Source: Parvularcula sp. BBD 1991-13 (lineage in GTDB: Bacteria > Pseudomonadota > Alphaproteobacteria > Caulobacterales > Parvularculaceae). Taken from it: a stretch of 32,354 bases of DNA. Made by a program: the position numbers and the translations under genes. Below are positions 18,171-26,040 of the stretch, piece after piece (the first letter of the stretch is position 1; each line of letters opens with the position of its first letter). The notes under the pieces were generated by a model. That model did not search any database. It worked only from the letters and a program-made list of their open reading frames with translations, and was not told the origin of the DNA. The stretch spans positions 1 through 32,354 of the forward strand of contig LYSZ01000017.1 of the NCBI GenBank assembly GCA_001657385.1, in the 5' to 3' direction.

Positions 18171-19085
18171 ATGTGCACCGTATGCGGATGTGACGGCAAA
18201 GGCGCGAATATCGAAGGCGGCGACCCTCGCAGGGCGTCCGTCCCCCACCATGAACATGACCACGATCATGAGCATGGCCATGATCACGACCATGACCATC
18301 AGCATGGCCACGCGCATCGTCATGGGCGTCAACACGACGACGCGCCGCTTGACTTTGGACAGGGCCCCGCCGGCGCGTCGGTTCCCGGCCAGCCGCAAGC
18401 GCGGCTGATAGAGATCGAACGCGGCGTTCTCGCCCATAACGACGCACTGGCCGCCGCCAACCGGACCCGGCTGGAAGGGATCGGCGTCTTCACGCTGAAC
18501 CTCATGTCGAGCCCCGGTTCCGGCAAAACCACGCTTCTGGTCGAGACGCTGAAAGCGCTGGGCGATGCTGCGGCCGTCGCGGTCATAGAGGGCGATCAGC
18601 AGACGTCCAATGATGCGGCGCGCATTCGCGAAACTGGCGTACAGGCGGTCCAGGTGAACACCGGCAAGGGGTGTCACCTCGACGCTGAAATGGTCGGCAA
18701 GGCCATCGACCGGCTTTCCCTGAGTGCCGGCGGTCTCCTTTTCATCGAAAATGTCGGCAATCTCGTCTGCCCGGCCTCGTTCGATCTTGGCGAGTCGCGC
18801 CGCGTCGTTCTCGCCTCCGTGACCGAAGGCGAAGACAAGCCGCTCAAATACCCCGACATGTTCGCCTCCGCGGATCTGATGGTCGTGACGAAAGCGGATC
18901 TTTTGCCTCATCTCGATTTCGATGTCGATGTACTGATCGACAATGCGCGCCGGGTCAGGCCGGGGCTGGAAGTGGTGACCGCGTCCGCGCGCGGCGCCCC
19001 GGGGCTTGGCTACTGGCTTGCCTGGCTGAAGGGCAAGCACGGGGCCGTCATGTCCGGCCGTGCGCCGGCGATTGCGGCGGAGTAG
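18171..19085 (+). CDS. hypB: Hydrogenase nickel-incorporation GTPase HypB
   Basis: 304 residues. The N-terminal MCTVCGC is the metal motif CxxCGC. Residues 26-55 contain 15 histidines alternating with Asp/Glu/Gly, a nickel-storage tract as in rhizobial HypB. The GTPase domain has the P-loop SSPGSGKTT (~110), [12 protein letters not shown], the Cys/His metal site [24 protein letters not shown] and a base-recognition motif VTKADLL. HypB drives nickel delivery from HypA by GTP hydrolysis and may buffer Ni2+. One base separates it from hypA. Confidence 0.97.
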   Translation: MCTVCGCDGKGANIEGGDPRRASVPHHEHDHDHEHGHDHDHDHQHGHAHRHGRQHDDAPLDFGQGPAGASVPGQPQARLIEIERGVLAHNDALAAANRTRLEGIGVFTLNLMSSPGSGKTTLLVETLKALGDAAAVAVIEGDQQTSNDAARIRETGVQAVQVNTGKGCHLDAEMVGKAIDRLSLSAGGLLFIENVGNLVCPASFDLGESRRVVLASVTEGEDKPLKYPDMFASADLMVVTKADLLPHLDFDVDVLIDNARRVRPGLEVVTASARGAPGLGYWLAWLKGKHGAVMSGRAPAIAAE

Positions 19086-19089
19086 GGCC

Positions 19090-21381
19090 GTGCCGGACGG
19101 AAGCCGTATCGTCAGCCCCCGTTACGACGCCGCGCGCATCCGCGTGCGCGGCGCGGTGCAGGGTGTCGGTTTCCGGCCATTCGTCTGGAGCCTCGCCAGG
19201 GAACTGGGCCTTTCCGGCTGGGTCCTGAATGACGAAGACGGCGTGTTGATCCACGCCGAAGGTTCCGGGCTTGACGTGTTTGCCTATCGCCTCCGCGCCG
19301 ACGCGCCGCCCCTGTCGCGCATCGACGAAATCGAACGCGCGCCCGCAGCGCGCAGCGGCGCACCGGCTTTCGAAATCCGCACAAGCGCGCGCCGCGCCGG
19401 TGCGCGCACGATGATCACGCCCGATGTCGCGGTGTGCGATGACTGTCTTTTGGATATCTTCGATCCGTCGAACCGGCGGTATGCATATCCGTTTACGAAC
19501 TGCACCAATTGCGGGCCGCGCTATACGATCACCCGCCGGCTGCCCTACGACCGGGCGCAGACCAGCATGGCCCCGTTCGCGATGTGTCCTGCGTGCCGGG
19601 CGGAATATGACGATCCCGCCGACCGGCGGTTTCATGCGCAGCCCAACGCCTGTCCCGAATGCGGTCCGCGCCTTTCCGCCGGCATCGCCGACATTGTCGC
19701 GCGGCTGAAAGGCGGGGAGATCGTGGCGCTGAAGGGGCTCGGCGGTTTCCATCTCGCCGTGGACGCGCGCAACGAAGCGGCGGTCGACCGGTTGCGCGCC
19801 CGAAAAAGGCGCGACGGCAAACCTTTCGCGGTGATGGTCGCTTCCCGCTTATCCGCGGCGGGACTGGCCCGGCTTGACGACGCGGAGGCGGCGCTTCTCA
19901 CGAGCCGGGCGCGGCCGATCGTCGTGTGCCGTCTTGAAAAGAGCGCGGGCCTGGCGTCCGGCGTCACGCGCGGACTTGGCGATATCGGGCTGTTTCTTCC
20001 CTATACCCCACTTCACTATCTCATCTTTCACGAAGCGGCGGGGCGCCCGCCGGGTCGCGCCTGGCTTGAAGAACATCATGACTTTGCGCTGGTGATGACG
20101 AGCGCCAATCCGGGCGGCGAGCCCCTCGTGACGTCCGACAGTGAGGCGCGCGAAAGGCTCGGCGCCATCGCCGACGTCATCGTCGGGCACGACCGGGACA
20201 TTGTCACGCGATGCGACGACAGCGTCATGCGCGTGATCGACGGCGCGCCCGCTTATCTTCGCCGCGCGCGCGGCGCCTGTCCGTCGCCGATCAAACTGTC
20301 GCGCGCCATGCCGCCCGCGCTCGGGCTTGGCGGCCATCTAAAGACGACGATATGCGCCATCCGCGACGACGAGGCTTTCCTGTCTCAGCATATCGGCGAC
20401 TTAGATAACGCCGCGACCTATCGTTTCTACAAGGAAACCGCGGCGCATCTCGTCGACATTCTTGAAATCGAGCCGGAGACGGTCGCTTGCGATCTGCACC
20501 CGGACTTTCTCTCGACGCAATTCGCGGCGGATTGGGACGTCCCCGTCGTCAGGGTTCAGCATCACCACGCGCATATCGCCGCCGTCGCCGCTGAGCATCG
20601 CATTGACGGACCGCTTGCTGGTCTTGCCCTTGACGGTTTTGGTCTTGGCGCCGACGGCGAAGAGAACTGGGGCGGCGAACTGCTTGTCGTGGAAGGGCCC
20701 GCCATGCGCCGGGTCGGCGCCCTTGCGCCCTTGCGCCAGCCTGGAGGCGAGCGCGCCGCGCGCGAGCCCTGGCGGATGGGCGCGGCGGCGCTGCACGCGC
20801 TGGGGCGCGGCGCGGATATTGCCCGGCGCTTCCGGGAACAGGATGGCGCTGGCTTGGTTGCTGAAGTATTGGAACGCGACGTCAATGCGCCGCACACGTC
20901 ATCCGCAGGAAGATTGTTTGACGCCGCCTGCGGCATTCTCGGCGTAACGCCGGTCGCATCCTTCGAAGGCGAGGCGGCGATGCGATTGGAGGCTCTGGCG
21001 CGCTCGCCTGCGGCGCTGCCGGGCGGGTACGAGATCCGCGGCGAAAGGCTCGATTTTTCACCCCTGTTGGCGGCGTTATGCGACGTCGACCCGGCCACCG
21101 GCGCGGATCTCTTCCACGGCACGCTGGCGGAGGGCCTGGCGGACTTTGTCGCCTGCCGGCTCGCGGCGGTCGGTTTTCCCTTGCGGCGGGTCGCCGCATC
21201 GGGCGGCTGTCTCCAGAACAACGTCCTGGCGCGGCTGCTCCGCTCGGCGCTCGGGCGGCGTGGGATCGATCTCCTGACGCCGCGAGCGGCGCCGGCCAAT
21301 GACGGCGGCCTCAGCCTCGGTCAGGCATGGATTGCCTCATTGGCAGCAGAAAATCAGAAGGGAGACGGGTCATGTGCTTAG
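19090..21381 (+). CDS. hypF: Carbamoyltransferase HypF
   Basis: 763 residues from GTG 19090, 4 bases after the hypB stop with GGAG just upstream; a GTG at 19060 inside hypB is the alternative. It makes the cyanide ligands of the active-site iron from carbamoyl phosphate, via carbamoyl-AMP and transfer to HypE. Domains in order: acylphosphatase (VRGAVQGVGFRPFVW, ~17-31), two zinc fingers (CDDC/CTNC ~117-141; CPAC/CPEC ~166-191), a YrdC-like domain (ALKGLGGFHLAVDA, KPFAVM, ~195-385), and a Kae1-like domain with HHHAHIAAVAAEH (~491) and SGGCLQNN (~704). Length is normal for the family. Its end overlaps hypC by 10 bases. Confidence 0.97.
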   Translation: MPDGSRIVSPRYDAARIRVRGAVQGVGFRPFVWSLARELGLSGWVLNDEDGVLIHAEGSGLDVFAYRLRADAPPLSRIDEIERAPAARSGAPAFEIRTSARRAGARTMITPDVAVCDDCLLDIFDPSNRRYAYPFTNCTNCGPRYTITRRLPYDRAQTSMAPFAMCPACRAEYDDPADRRFHAQPNACPECGPRLSAGIADIVARLKGGEIVALKGLGGFHLAVDARNEAAVDRLRARKRRDGKPFAVMVASRLSAAGLARLDDAEAALLTSRARPIVVCRLEKSAGLASGVTRGLGDIGLFLPYTPLHYLIFHEAAGRPPGRAWLEEHHDFALVMTSANPGGEPLVTSDSEARERLGAIADVIVGHDRDIVTRCDDSVMRVIDGAPAYLRRARGACPSPIKLSRAMPPALGLGGHLKTTICAIRDDEAFLSQHIGDLDNAATYRFYKETAAHLVDILEIEPETVACDLHPDFLSTQFAADWDVPVVRVQHHHAHIAAVAAEHRIDGPLAGLALDGFGLGADGEENWGGELLVVEGPAMRRVGALAPLRQPGGERAAREPWRMGAAALHALGRGADIARRFREQDGAGLVAEVLERDVNAPHTSSAGRLFDAACGILGVTPVASFEGEAAMRLEALARSPAALPGGYEIRGERLDFSPLLAALCDVDPATGADLFHGTLAEGLADFVACRLAAVGFPLRRVAASGGCLQNNVLARLLRSALGRRGIDLLTPRAAPANDGGLSLGQAWIASLAAENQKGDGSCA

Positions 21382-21608
21382 CGTTGCCGGCGGAAGTTGT
21401 CGCCATCGAGGGCGATGTCGCCACGGTCAGTCTCGACGGCGTCGAGACCCCCGTTTCACTGGCGTTTCTGGAAGACGTGACCGTCGGCGATTATGTGGTC
21501 GTTCATGTCGGTTACGCGCTTTCCAGAATTGACCCCGAAACCGCTGCGGAACAACTGGCGCTGATGTCCGGCGCGACGGCGCCGACGCAGGAGGGAGAAC
21601 CGGCATGA
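21372..21608 (+). CDS. hypC: Hydrogenase maturation chaperone HypC
   Basis: 78 residues beginning MCLALPAEVVAIEGD, with the essential Cys2. HypC binds HypD and holds the Fe(CN)2CO unit, then carries it to the large subunit. The ATG is chosen by the MCL motif and lies inside the end of hypF, 6 bases after GGAGACGG. The stop overlaps hypD by ATGA. It is a shorter paralogue of HupF in the same operon. Confidence 0.96.
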   Translation: MCLALPAEVVAIEGDVATVSLDGVETPVSLAFLEDVTVGDYVVVHVGYALSRIDPETAAEQLALMSGATAPTQEGEPA

Positions 21609-22765
21609 AATACGTCGATGAATTCCGCGATCCGAAGACGGCCAGGGCCATTGCCGCGCGGATCCGCCGTGACGTCGATCCGGATCGAAACTATGCGTTC
21701 ATGGAGTTTTGCGGCGGGCACACGCACGCCCTGTGCCGCTTTGGCCTCGAAGATCTGTTGCCTGACAATATCAGGATGATCCACGGGCCAGGCTGCCCGG
21801 TCTGCGTGTTGCCTGTGGGACGGCTCGACCTTGCGATAGAACTTGCCCTTTCGCGGCCGGAAGTCATCCTTCTCACCTATGGGGACATGATGCGCGTGCC
21901 CGGCGGAAACGGCGCCTCCCTGTTGTCCGCCAAGGCGCGCGGCGCCGATGTTCGGATGATCTATTCGACGGCCCAGGCGGTCGATCTCGCCAGGGAATAT
22001 CCGGACCGGGAGGTTGTTTTCTTCGCCATCGGGTTCGAAACCACCACGCCGCCCACCGCCGCGGCGTTGAAATCGGCAAAAGCCTCGGGGCTTAGAAATT
22101 TTTCGGCGCTTTGCAATCACGTGCTGACGCCGGCCGCCATCGACGCCATCATGACGACGGGCTCGGGCGATGCGCGGGCGCGACTCGACGGCTTTGTCGG
22201 GCCGGGCCATGTCTCGACGATTATCGGCGCGGAAGCCTATCAGGGCGCCGTGGACAAATGGGGCAAGCCGATCGTGATTGCGGGCTTCGAGCCCAACGAC
22301 CTCATGAACGCGGTGCACAGGCTTGTCGTTCAGGCGAACCGCGGCGAGGCGCGGGTTGAAAACGCCTTCGCGCGGGCTGTCCGGCCGGGCGGCAACCGCG
22401 CCGCCCAGGCGCTCTGTGAAGAGGTCTTTACACTGAGGGACAGTTTTGAATGGCGGGGGCTGGGCGACATACCGGCCAGCGCGCTGCGTCTTTCGGACGG
22501 TTATGAGGAATTCGACGCGGAGAAACGCTTCGCCCTCACATATGCGCCGAAGGCCGATCACAAAGCGTGCGCCTGTGCGGAAATCCTGCGGGGAGAAAAG
22601 TCGCCGGTCGACTGCAAGGTGTTCGCACGCGCCTGCACCCCGGAGCATCCGCTCGGCTCGTGCATGGTTTCGCCGGAAGGCGCCTGCGCGGCGTACTATC
22701 TCTACGGACGATACAGGACTTCGACGCCGCCCGTCGTAAAGAATAACCGGACAGAGGCGGCGTGA
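21605..22765 (+). CDS. hypD: Hydrogenase maturation iron-sulfur protein HypD
   Basis: 386 residues, full length. Conserved features are CGGHTHALCRFGLEDLLP, the CxxC thiol pair in HGPGCPVCVLP, FFAIGFETTTPPTA and a C-terminal cysteine set (CACAEILRG, DCKVFARACTPEHPLGSCMVS, EGACAAYYLYGR) binding a [4Fe-4S] cluster. HypD is the scaffold on which, with HypC, the iron receives CO and two CN ligands from HypE. Overlaps hypC by ATGA. Confidence 0.97.
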   Translation: MKYVDEFRDPKTARAIAARIRRDVDPDRNYAFMEFCGGHTHALCRFGLEDLLPDNIRMIHGPGCPVCVLPVGRLDLAIELALSRPEVILLTYGDMMRVPGGNGASLLSAKARGADVRMIYSTAQAVDLAREYPDREVVFFAIGFETTTPPTAAALKSAKASGLRNFSALCNHVLTPAAIDAIMTTGSGDARARLDGFVGPGHVSTIIGAEAYQGAVDKWGKPIVIAGFEPNDLMNAVHRLVVQANRGEARVENAFARAVRPGGNRAAQALCEEVFTLRDSFEWRGLGDIPASALRLSDGYEEFDAEKRFALTYAPKADHKACACAEILRGEKSPVDCKVFARACTPEHPLGSCMVSPEGACAAYYLYGRYRTSTPPVVKNNRTEAA

Positions 22766-22773
22766 GGCGCGCC

Positions 22774-23841
22774 ATGAAGACGACCGTTTCCCCCCGCCGC
22801 CGCCGGCTCTTCTCCAGGAAGCTCGACTTCGCCAGGGGCTGTGTCGAACTGACTCATGGAGCGGGCGGCAAGGCTTCCGCGCAGCTTTTCGAGGAGCTTT
22901 TCCGGCCGGCTTTCGCCAATGAGGCCCTCGATCGGGGAGATGACGGGGCGCAATGCGTCGGCGCAGCGCGGCTTGTCGTCGCCACCGATTCCCATGTGGT
23001 CAGTCCGCTGTTCTTCCCGGGGGGCGACATCGGCGCGCTTGCGGTTCACGGCACGGTCAACGACGTCGCGATGGCAGGGGCCGAGCCGAAATACCTGACG
23101 GCGGGGTTCATTCTTGAAGAGGGCTTCCCGCTGAGCGATTTGCGCCGCATCGTCGATTCCATGGCCGCCGCCGCCGGCGAGGCGGGTGTGGCGATCGTCG
23201 CCGGCGACACCAAGGTCGTCGAGCGCGGCAAGGGGGATGGCGTCTTCATCAACACGACCGGCGTCGGGTTTATTCCGGCGGGGTTGCGGCGCGCGCCCTC
23301 GGCGGCGAACGCCAGACCGGGCGACCTCATTTTGGTCTCCGGCGCCATCGGCGATCATGGCGTCACGATATTGGCGGCGCGCGAGGCGTTGCCGCTGACC
23401 GGTCCGATCCGGAGCGATAGCGCGGCGCTGAACAGGCTCGCCATGCGGCTCCTTGCCGATGTGGACGGCGTGCGCGCCTTGCGCGATCCGACGCGCGGCG
23501 GGCTTGCAACCGCGGTCAACGAGATTTGCAGATCGAGCGGAACGGGCGCGCTGTTAAGGGAAGAGGCCATCCCGATCAAACGGCCCGTGGAGGCGGCGTG
23601 CGAACTTCTCGGCGTCGATCCGCTATACCTCGCCAATGAAGGGAAAATGATCGCTATTGTCGCGCCGGAAGCGGCGACGGACGCGCTCGCGGTCCTGCGC
23701 GCGCATCCGCTCGGCGCCGAAGCCGCGATCATCGGCGAAGTCGTCGAGGATCCGGACAATTTCGTGCAGATGGAAACCGCTTTCGGCGGCAAACGCCTTG
23801 TCGACTGGCTGACGGGCGATCCGCTGCCAAGAATATGCTGA
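22774..23841 (+). CDS. hypE: Carbamoyl dehydratase HypE
   Basis: 355 residues from ATG 22774 (GAGG ahead); a GTG at 22762 overlapping the hypD stop is possible. AIR-synthase-like fold with LTHGAGGKAS, HGTVNDVAMAGAEP, AIVAGDTKVVE, DPTRGGLATAVNEI and NEGKMIAIV. The last four residues PRIC end in the acceptor cysteine, which HypF carbamoylates and HypE dehydrates with ATP to thiocyanate. Last gene of the hup-hyp operon; a hairpin follows 28 bases later. Confidence 0.97.
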   Translation: MKTTVSPRRRRLFSRKLDFARGCVELTHGAGGKASAQLFEELFRPAFANEALDRGDDGAQCVGAARLVVATDSHVVSPLFFPGGDIGALAVHGTVNDVAMAGAEPKYLTAGFILEEGFPLSDLRRIVDSMAAAAGEAGVAIVAGDTKVVERGKGDGVFINTTGVGFIPAGLRRAPSAANARPGDLILVSGAIGDHGVTILAAREALPLTGPIRSDSAALNRLAMRLLADVDGVRALRDPTRGGLATAVNEICRSSGTGALLREEAIPIKRPVEAACELLGVDPLYLANEGKMIAIVAPEAATDALAVLRAHPLGAEAAIIGEVVEDPDNFVQMETAFGGKRLVDWLTGDPLPRIC

Positions 23842-23868
23842 GGCGCGCAGGCTAGGAGCGAGATGTAT

Positions 23869-23888
23869 CGGCATGCATCGACATGCCG
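23869..23888 (+). terminator. Hairpin after the hup-hyp operon
   Basis: CGGCATG and CATGCCG form a perfect 7-bp stem with a 6-nt loop, 28 bases after the hypE stop. A second small GC stem (GCCCG-G-CGGGC) lies just beyond. No T tract follows, so termination may need Rho. Confidence 0.4.
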
Positions 23889-24350
23889 GGACGCTGACGC
23901 TTGCCCGGCGGGCGGCGTTGTCAGAAGATGCTGAAAACCGGTAGAGAATGGGTTCGAGCGTTTCGACGGCCCTAACGACGGACTTGCGTCGGAACCTGCG
24001 CGTTAACGTAAAAGAACCGGAAAACCATAGCCTCCGGCGAGGGCAAGTCCGGGAGCGGACCAATACAGTCATTTTACTACTTGCGAGCGGTTGCGTTCAA
24101 AGGGGTCGGATCAAGGGTATTGGGCCATTTGTCTCTGTTTGCAATTTTGCGCCGCCAATTGACCAGTTGATAGATGATCCGCTGAAAGCAGGTTCAGCTT
24201 TCTAAACCCGGCCAATTCGATATCAATATTGCCGAGTATGAAAACGGCCGTCTCGCCTTGTATATACCTTCGCTATACGAACTATGTGCGCTCTTGGTTC
24301 CAGCGACCGAAAAAGAAGGCCGTAAGTCTTGCTGAATTCGCATCTCGTCG
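23889..24350. other. Non-coding gap, no gene recognised
   Basis: About 460 bases with falling GC content towards the right. One plus-strand open frame (23948-24205, 85 codons) has no ribosome site, no recognisable motif and an Arg-rich start, and I do not call it. No transposase, tRNA or repeat is visible. Confidence 0.5.
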
Positions 24351-24379
24351 TTGCCTGTACAGATGCTGCATGATAAAAT
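24351..24379 (+). promoter_or_regulatory. Sigma-70-type promoter for EF-hand lipoprotein
   Basis: A -35 TTGCCT (4 of 6) and a -10 TAAAAT (5 of 6) are separated by exactly 17 bases. Transcription would start near 24386, about 50 bases before the start codon. The surrounding ~100 bases are AT-rich compared with the coding DNA. Confidence 0.5.
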
Positions 24380-24439
24380 TCTCTTAAGCTGGGTTTTTCT
24401 TTTCCTTCCTTGCCGAACTGAAATCAGAGGATGAACGCT

Positions 24440-24979
24440 GTGAAAAAGAAACTTGCCGCCACCATTAGTTTGCTTGCGGCCGGCACGGTTACTGCGTGCT
24501 CGGATAATACTTCGGAGCGAGAGGCCCGGTCTTCGGCGAGCGCCGGGTCTGCCGGCGAACGCGCCGAGCAGGCTCCCCCGAAAGTCTTGGCCGCGCGGGA
24601 GAAAGTGGCGATCATCAAACGCGTAAAGACACGCGACGATGTTGACGCTTATGTCGATCGCCTCATGGAGGAATTCGATGCGGACGGCGACGGGATCATT
24701 TTGAGCACAGAGTTTCCGGACCGCTCGCCCATCGTGAACGGCCGCCGCTTCATGTCGGTCGAACCCCTTGAGCTTGTTGCGGGCGAGGAAAACGCTGAAC
24801 CTGTGGAGGTTGTCCGGTTCTCGCGCGAGGACGTGAAGGATGTGGTTCTGCATTTCTTCGATGATGCGGACAGTGATGGCGACGGCGCGCTCAATACCGA
24901 CGCGGAAGCTGAAAACTTTCAGCAATTCATGGTTCTGCATGAGGTCGAGATCCTTCAGATGCACGATCTCGAAAATTGA
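24440..24979 (+). CDS. EF-hand calcium-binding lipoprotein (paralogue 1)
   Basis: 179 residues from GTG 24440 (MKKKLAATISLLAAG); AGAGG lies 9 bases ahead. An ATG at 24431 directly abuts the same AGAGG and is too close. The signal peptide ends in the lipobox VTAC with Cys20, predicting a lipid-anchored periplasmic protein. A Ser/Ala/Glu-rich linker (~21-50) follows. The first EF-hand loop is canonical: DADGDGIILSTE (80-91). The second, DSDGDGALNTDA from Asp144, has the Ca2+ oxygen ligands at positions 1, 3 and 5, but position 12 is Ala with Glu one residue later. No enzymatic motif. Its layout matches the convergent gene at 25128-25886, so the two are paralogues. Role unknown: calcium sensing, buffering or an envelope partner. 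Confidence 0.85.
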   Translation: MKKKLAATISLLAAGTVTACSDNTSEREARSSASAGSAGERAEQAPPKVLAAREKVAIIKRVKTRDDVDAYVDRLMEEFDADGDGIILSTEFPDRSPIVNGRRFMSVEPLELVAGEENAEPVEVVRFSREDVKDVVLHFFDDADSDGDGALNTDAEAENFQQFMVLHEVEILQMHDLEN

Positions 24980-24981
24980 GA

Positions 24982-25002
24982 GAACGACGGCGATGGTCGT
25001 TC
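24982..25002 (+). terminator. Hairpin between the convergent EF-hand genes
   Basis: GAACGAC and GTCGTTC pair perfectly over 7 bp with a 7-nt loop, starting 3 bases after the stop of the first EF-hand gene. There is no T tract. A symmetric stem could serve both convergent genes. Confidence 0.4.
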
Positions 25003-25127
25003 GGTGGGCCTGTTCACTGATTTTAGCGCCTGCGGGCGAGCGTCCTCTAACTGGTGGCGAATAATTGCCCGGATTTATGTTATCGCAGTTCAGACGCCGT
25101 GGCGCAGTTTCATGTGATTGCCGCGAT

Positions 25128-25886
25128 TTATTCTTCAGAGAGCCGAGCCAGGGTGGCGGCTTCATCCGGATAGACTGTACTCGCCAGCCATTCAGATTCG
25201 TCAGGGTCGAGAACGCCGTTTGCGTTTTTGTCTGACATCTCGAAGTACTCCATCAGAATCACCGCTAGATCCGGTGCGAAGAGTGAAATATTTTTATTTT
25301 CGACGCTCGTCGATACCGATCTGGGTGGTTGACCGTCTTGCGGCGGGCCGCTTGGTTGCTTAGACATATAGGATTGAACGATCCTGGCGTTGGGGTTCAA
25401 TTCATTGCCCGAAAGAACGCCGTCTGCGTCGCGGTCCATTTCGGCCAGAAGCGCCTCCGCTACCGTATAAAGGTCGGCCTGTCGGCTCACGGCGCGAAGA
25501 CGCGCGAGTTTTTGTTCCGCCTGCGTTCGCTCAAGCTGATGGCAGGGGTCGACTTTACTCGATGCAGGAAGGGCATCGTGATCAACCTCGACTCCGTCGT
25601 CGTCCGCTTCGATGTCAGCTTGGAGAATATCGCCAGAAAGATAGGAGCATGCGTCTGTCGAGATCGCAGTGGCAGCCGCAGGCGCGTTGCCTTCTTCCTC
25701 GGTCGGGACAATTTCGGGTTTGCTGACCGCTGGCGAATCCAACTCCGAAAAGGTTTCAGATCGATCAACCTGAACATCGGTGCAGGCCGACGCGAGCAGT
25801 AGCGAAACCCAGAAAAAGGGCGTTCTGCTGCGGCGTTTCAGAAATGGGAATCTCATAGCCTTCATTTCGTAAACCATATCCCGCAT
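25128..25886 (-). CDS. EF-hand calcium-binding lipoprotein (paralogue 2)
   Basis: Up to 252 residues. Several in-frame ATGs lie at the 5' end; starting at the one encoding residue 11 (25856) gives the most typical signal peptide (MRFPFLKRRSRTPFFW, then LLLASAC, lipobox Cys35). No clear ribosome site decides between them. A long acidic, Ala-rich linker with two further cysteines (80, 115) precedes the calcium part. Both loops are canonical: DRDADGVLSGNE (151-162) and DKNANGVLDPDE (219-230). Each is preceded by a similar helix (LYTVAEALLAEM; DLAVILMEYFEMS), matching the neighbour read from the other side. A periplasm-facing or surface calcium-binding lipoprotein is likely; the partner is unknown. 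Confidence 0.83.
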   Translation of the reverse strand: MRDMVYEMKAMRFPFLKRRSRTPFFWVSLLLASACTDVQVDRSETFSELDSPAVSKPEIVPTEEEGNAPAAATAISTDACSYLSGDILQADIEADDDGVEVDHDALPASSKVDPCHQLERTQAEQKLARLRAVSRQADLYTVAEALLAEMDRDADGVLSGNELNPNARIVQSYMSKQPSGPPQDGQPPRSVSTSVENKNISLFAPDLAVILMEYFEMSDKNANGVLDPDESEWLASTVYPDEAATLARLSEE

Positions 25887-25959
25887 GAATCCATTTTGAC
25901 TCGTGTTAAAGGGTGCGCGGGGACCGCTCTATCAACCCCGCGTTCATCATTTTCGAAAC

Positions 25960-25985
25960 GTCCGGCGGCGATTACGCCGCCGGAC
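25960..25985 (-). terminator. Strong terminator after phosphodiester glycosidase gene
   Basis: An 11-bp perfect stem (GTCCGGCGGCG / CGCCGCCGGAC) with a 4-nt loop, 55 bases past the stop of the glycosidase gene. Read on the minus strand it is followed by GTTTCG. It is the strongest hairpin seen in the window. Confidence 0.65.
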
Positions 25986-26040
25986 TGTCTCGATGTTACC
26001 GTCGTTCAATAATGTAATGCATTAAAGCGGTTCGACATGT

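Noticed and set aside
16807-18447. Open frame of 546 codons on the minus strand across hupK-hypB
   Set aside because: Antisense to hupK, hypA and hypB, which have clear family motifs; the translation is low-complexity.
23948-24205. 85-codon plus-strand frame after the hyp genes
   Set aside because: No ribosome site or motif; composition does not look coding.
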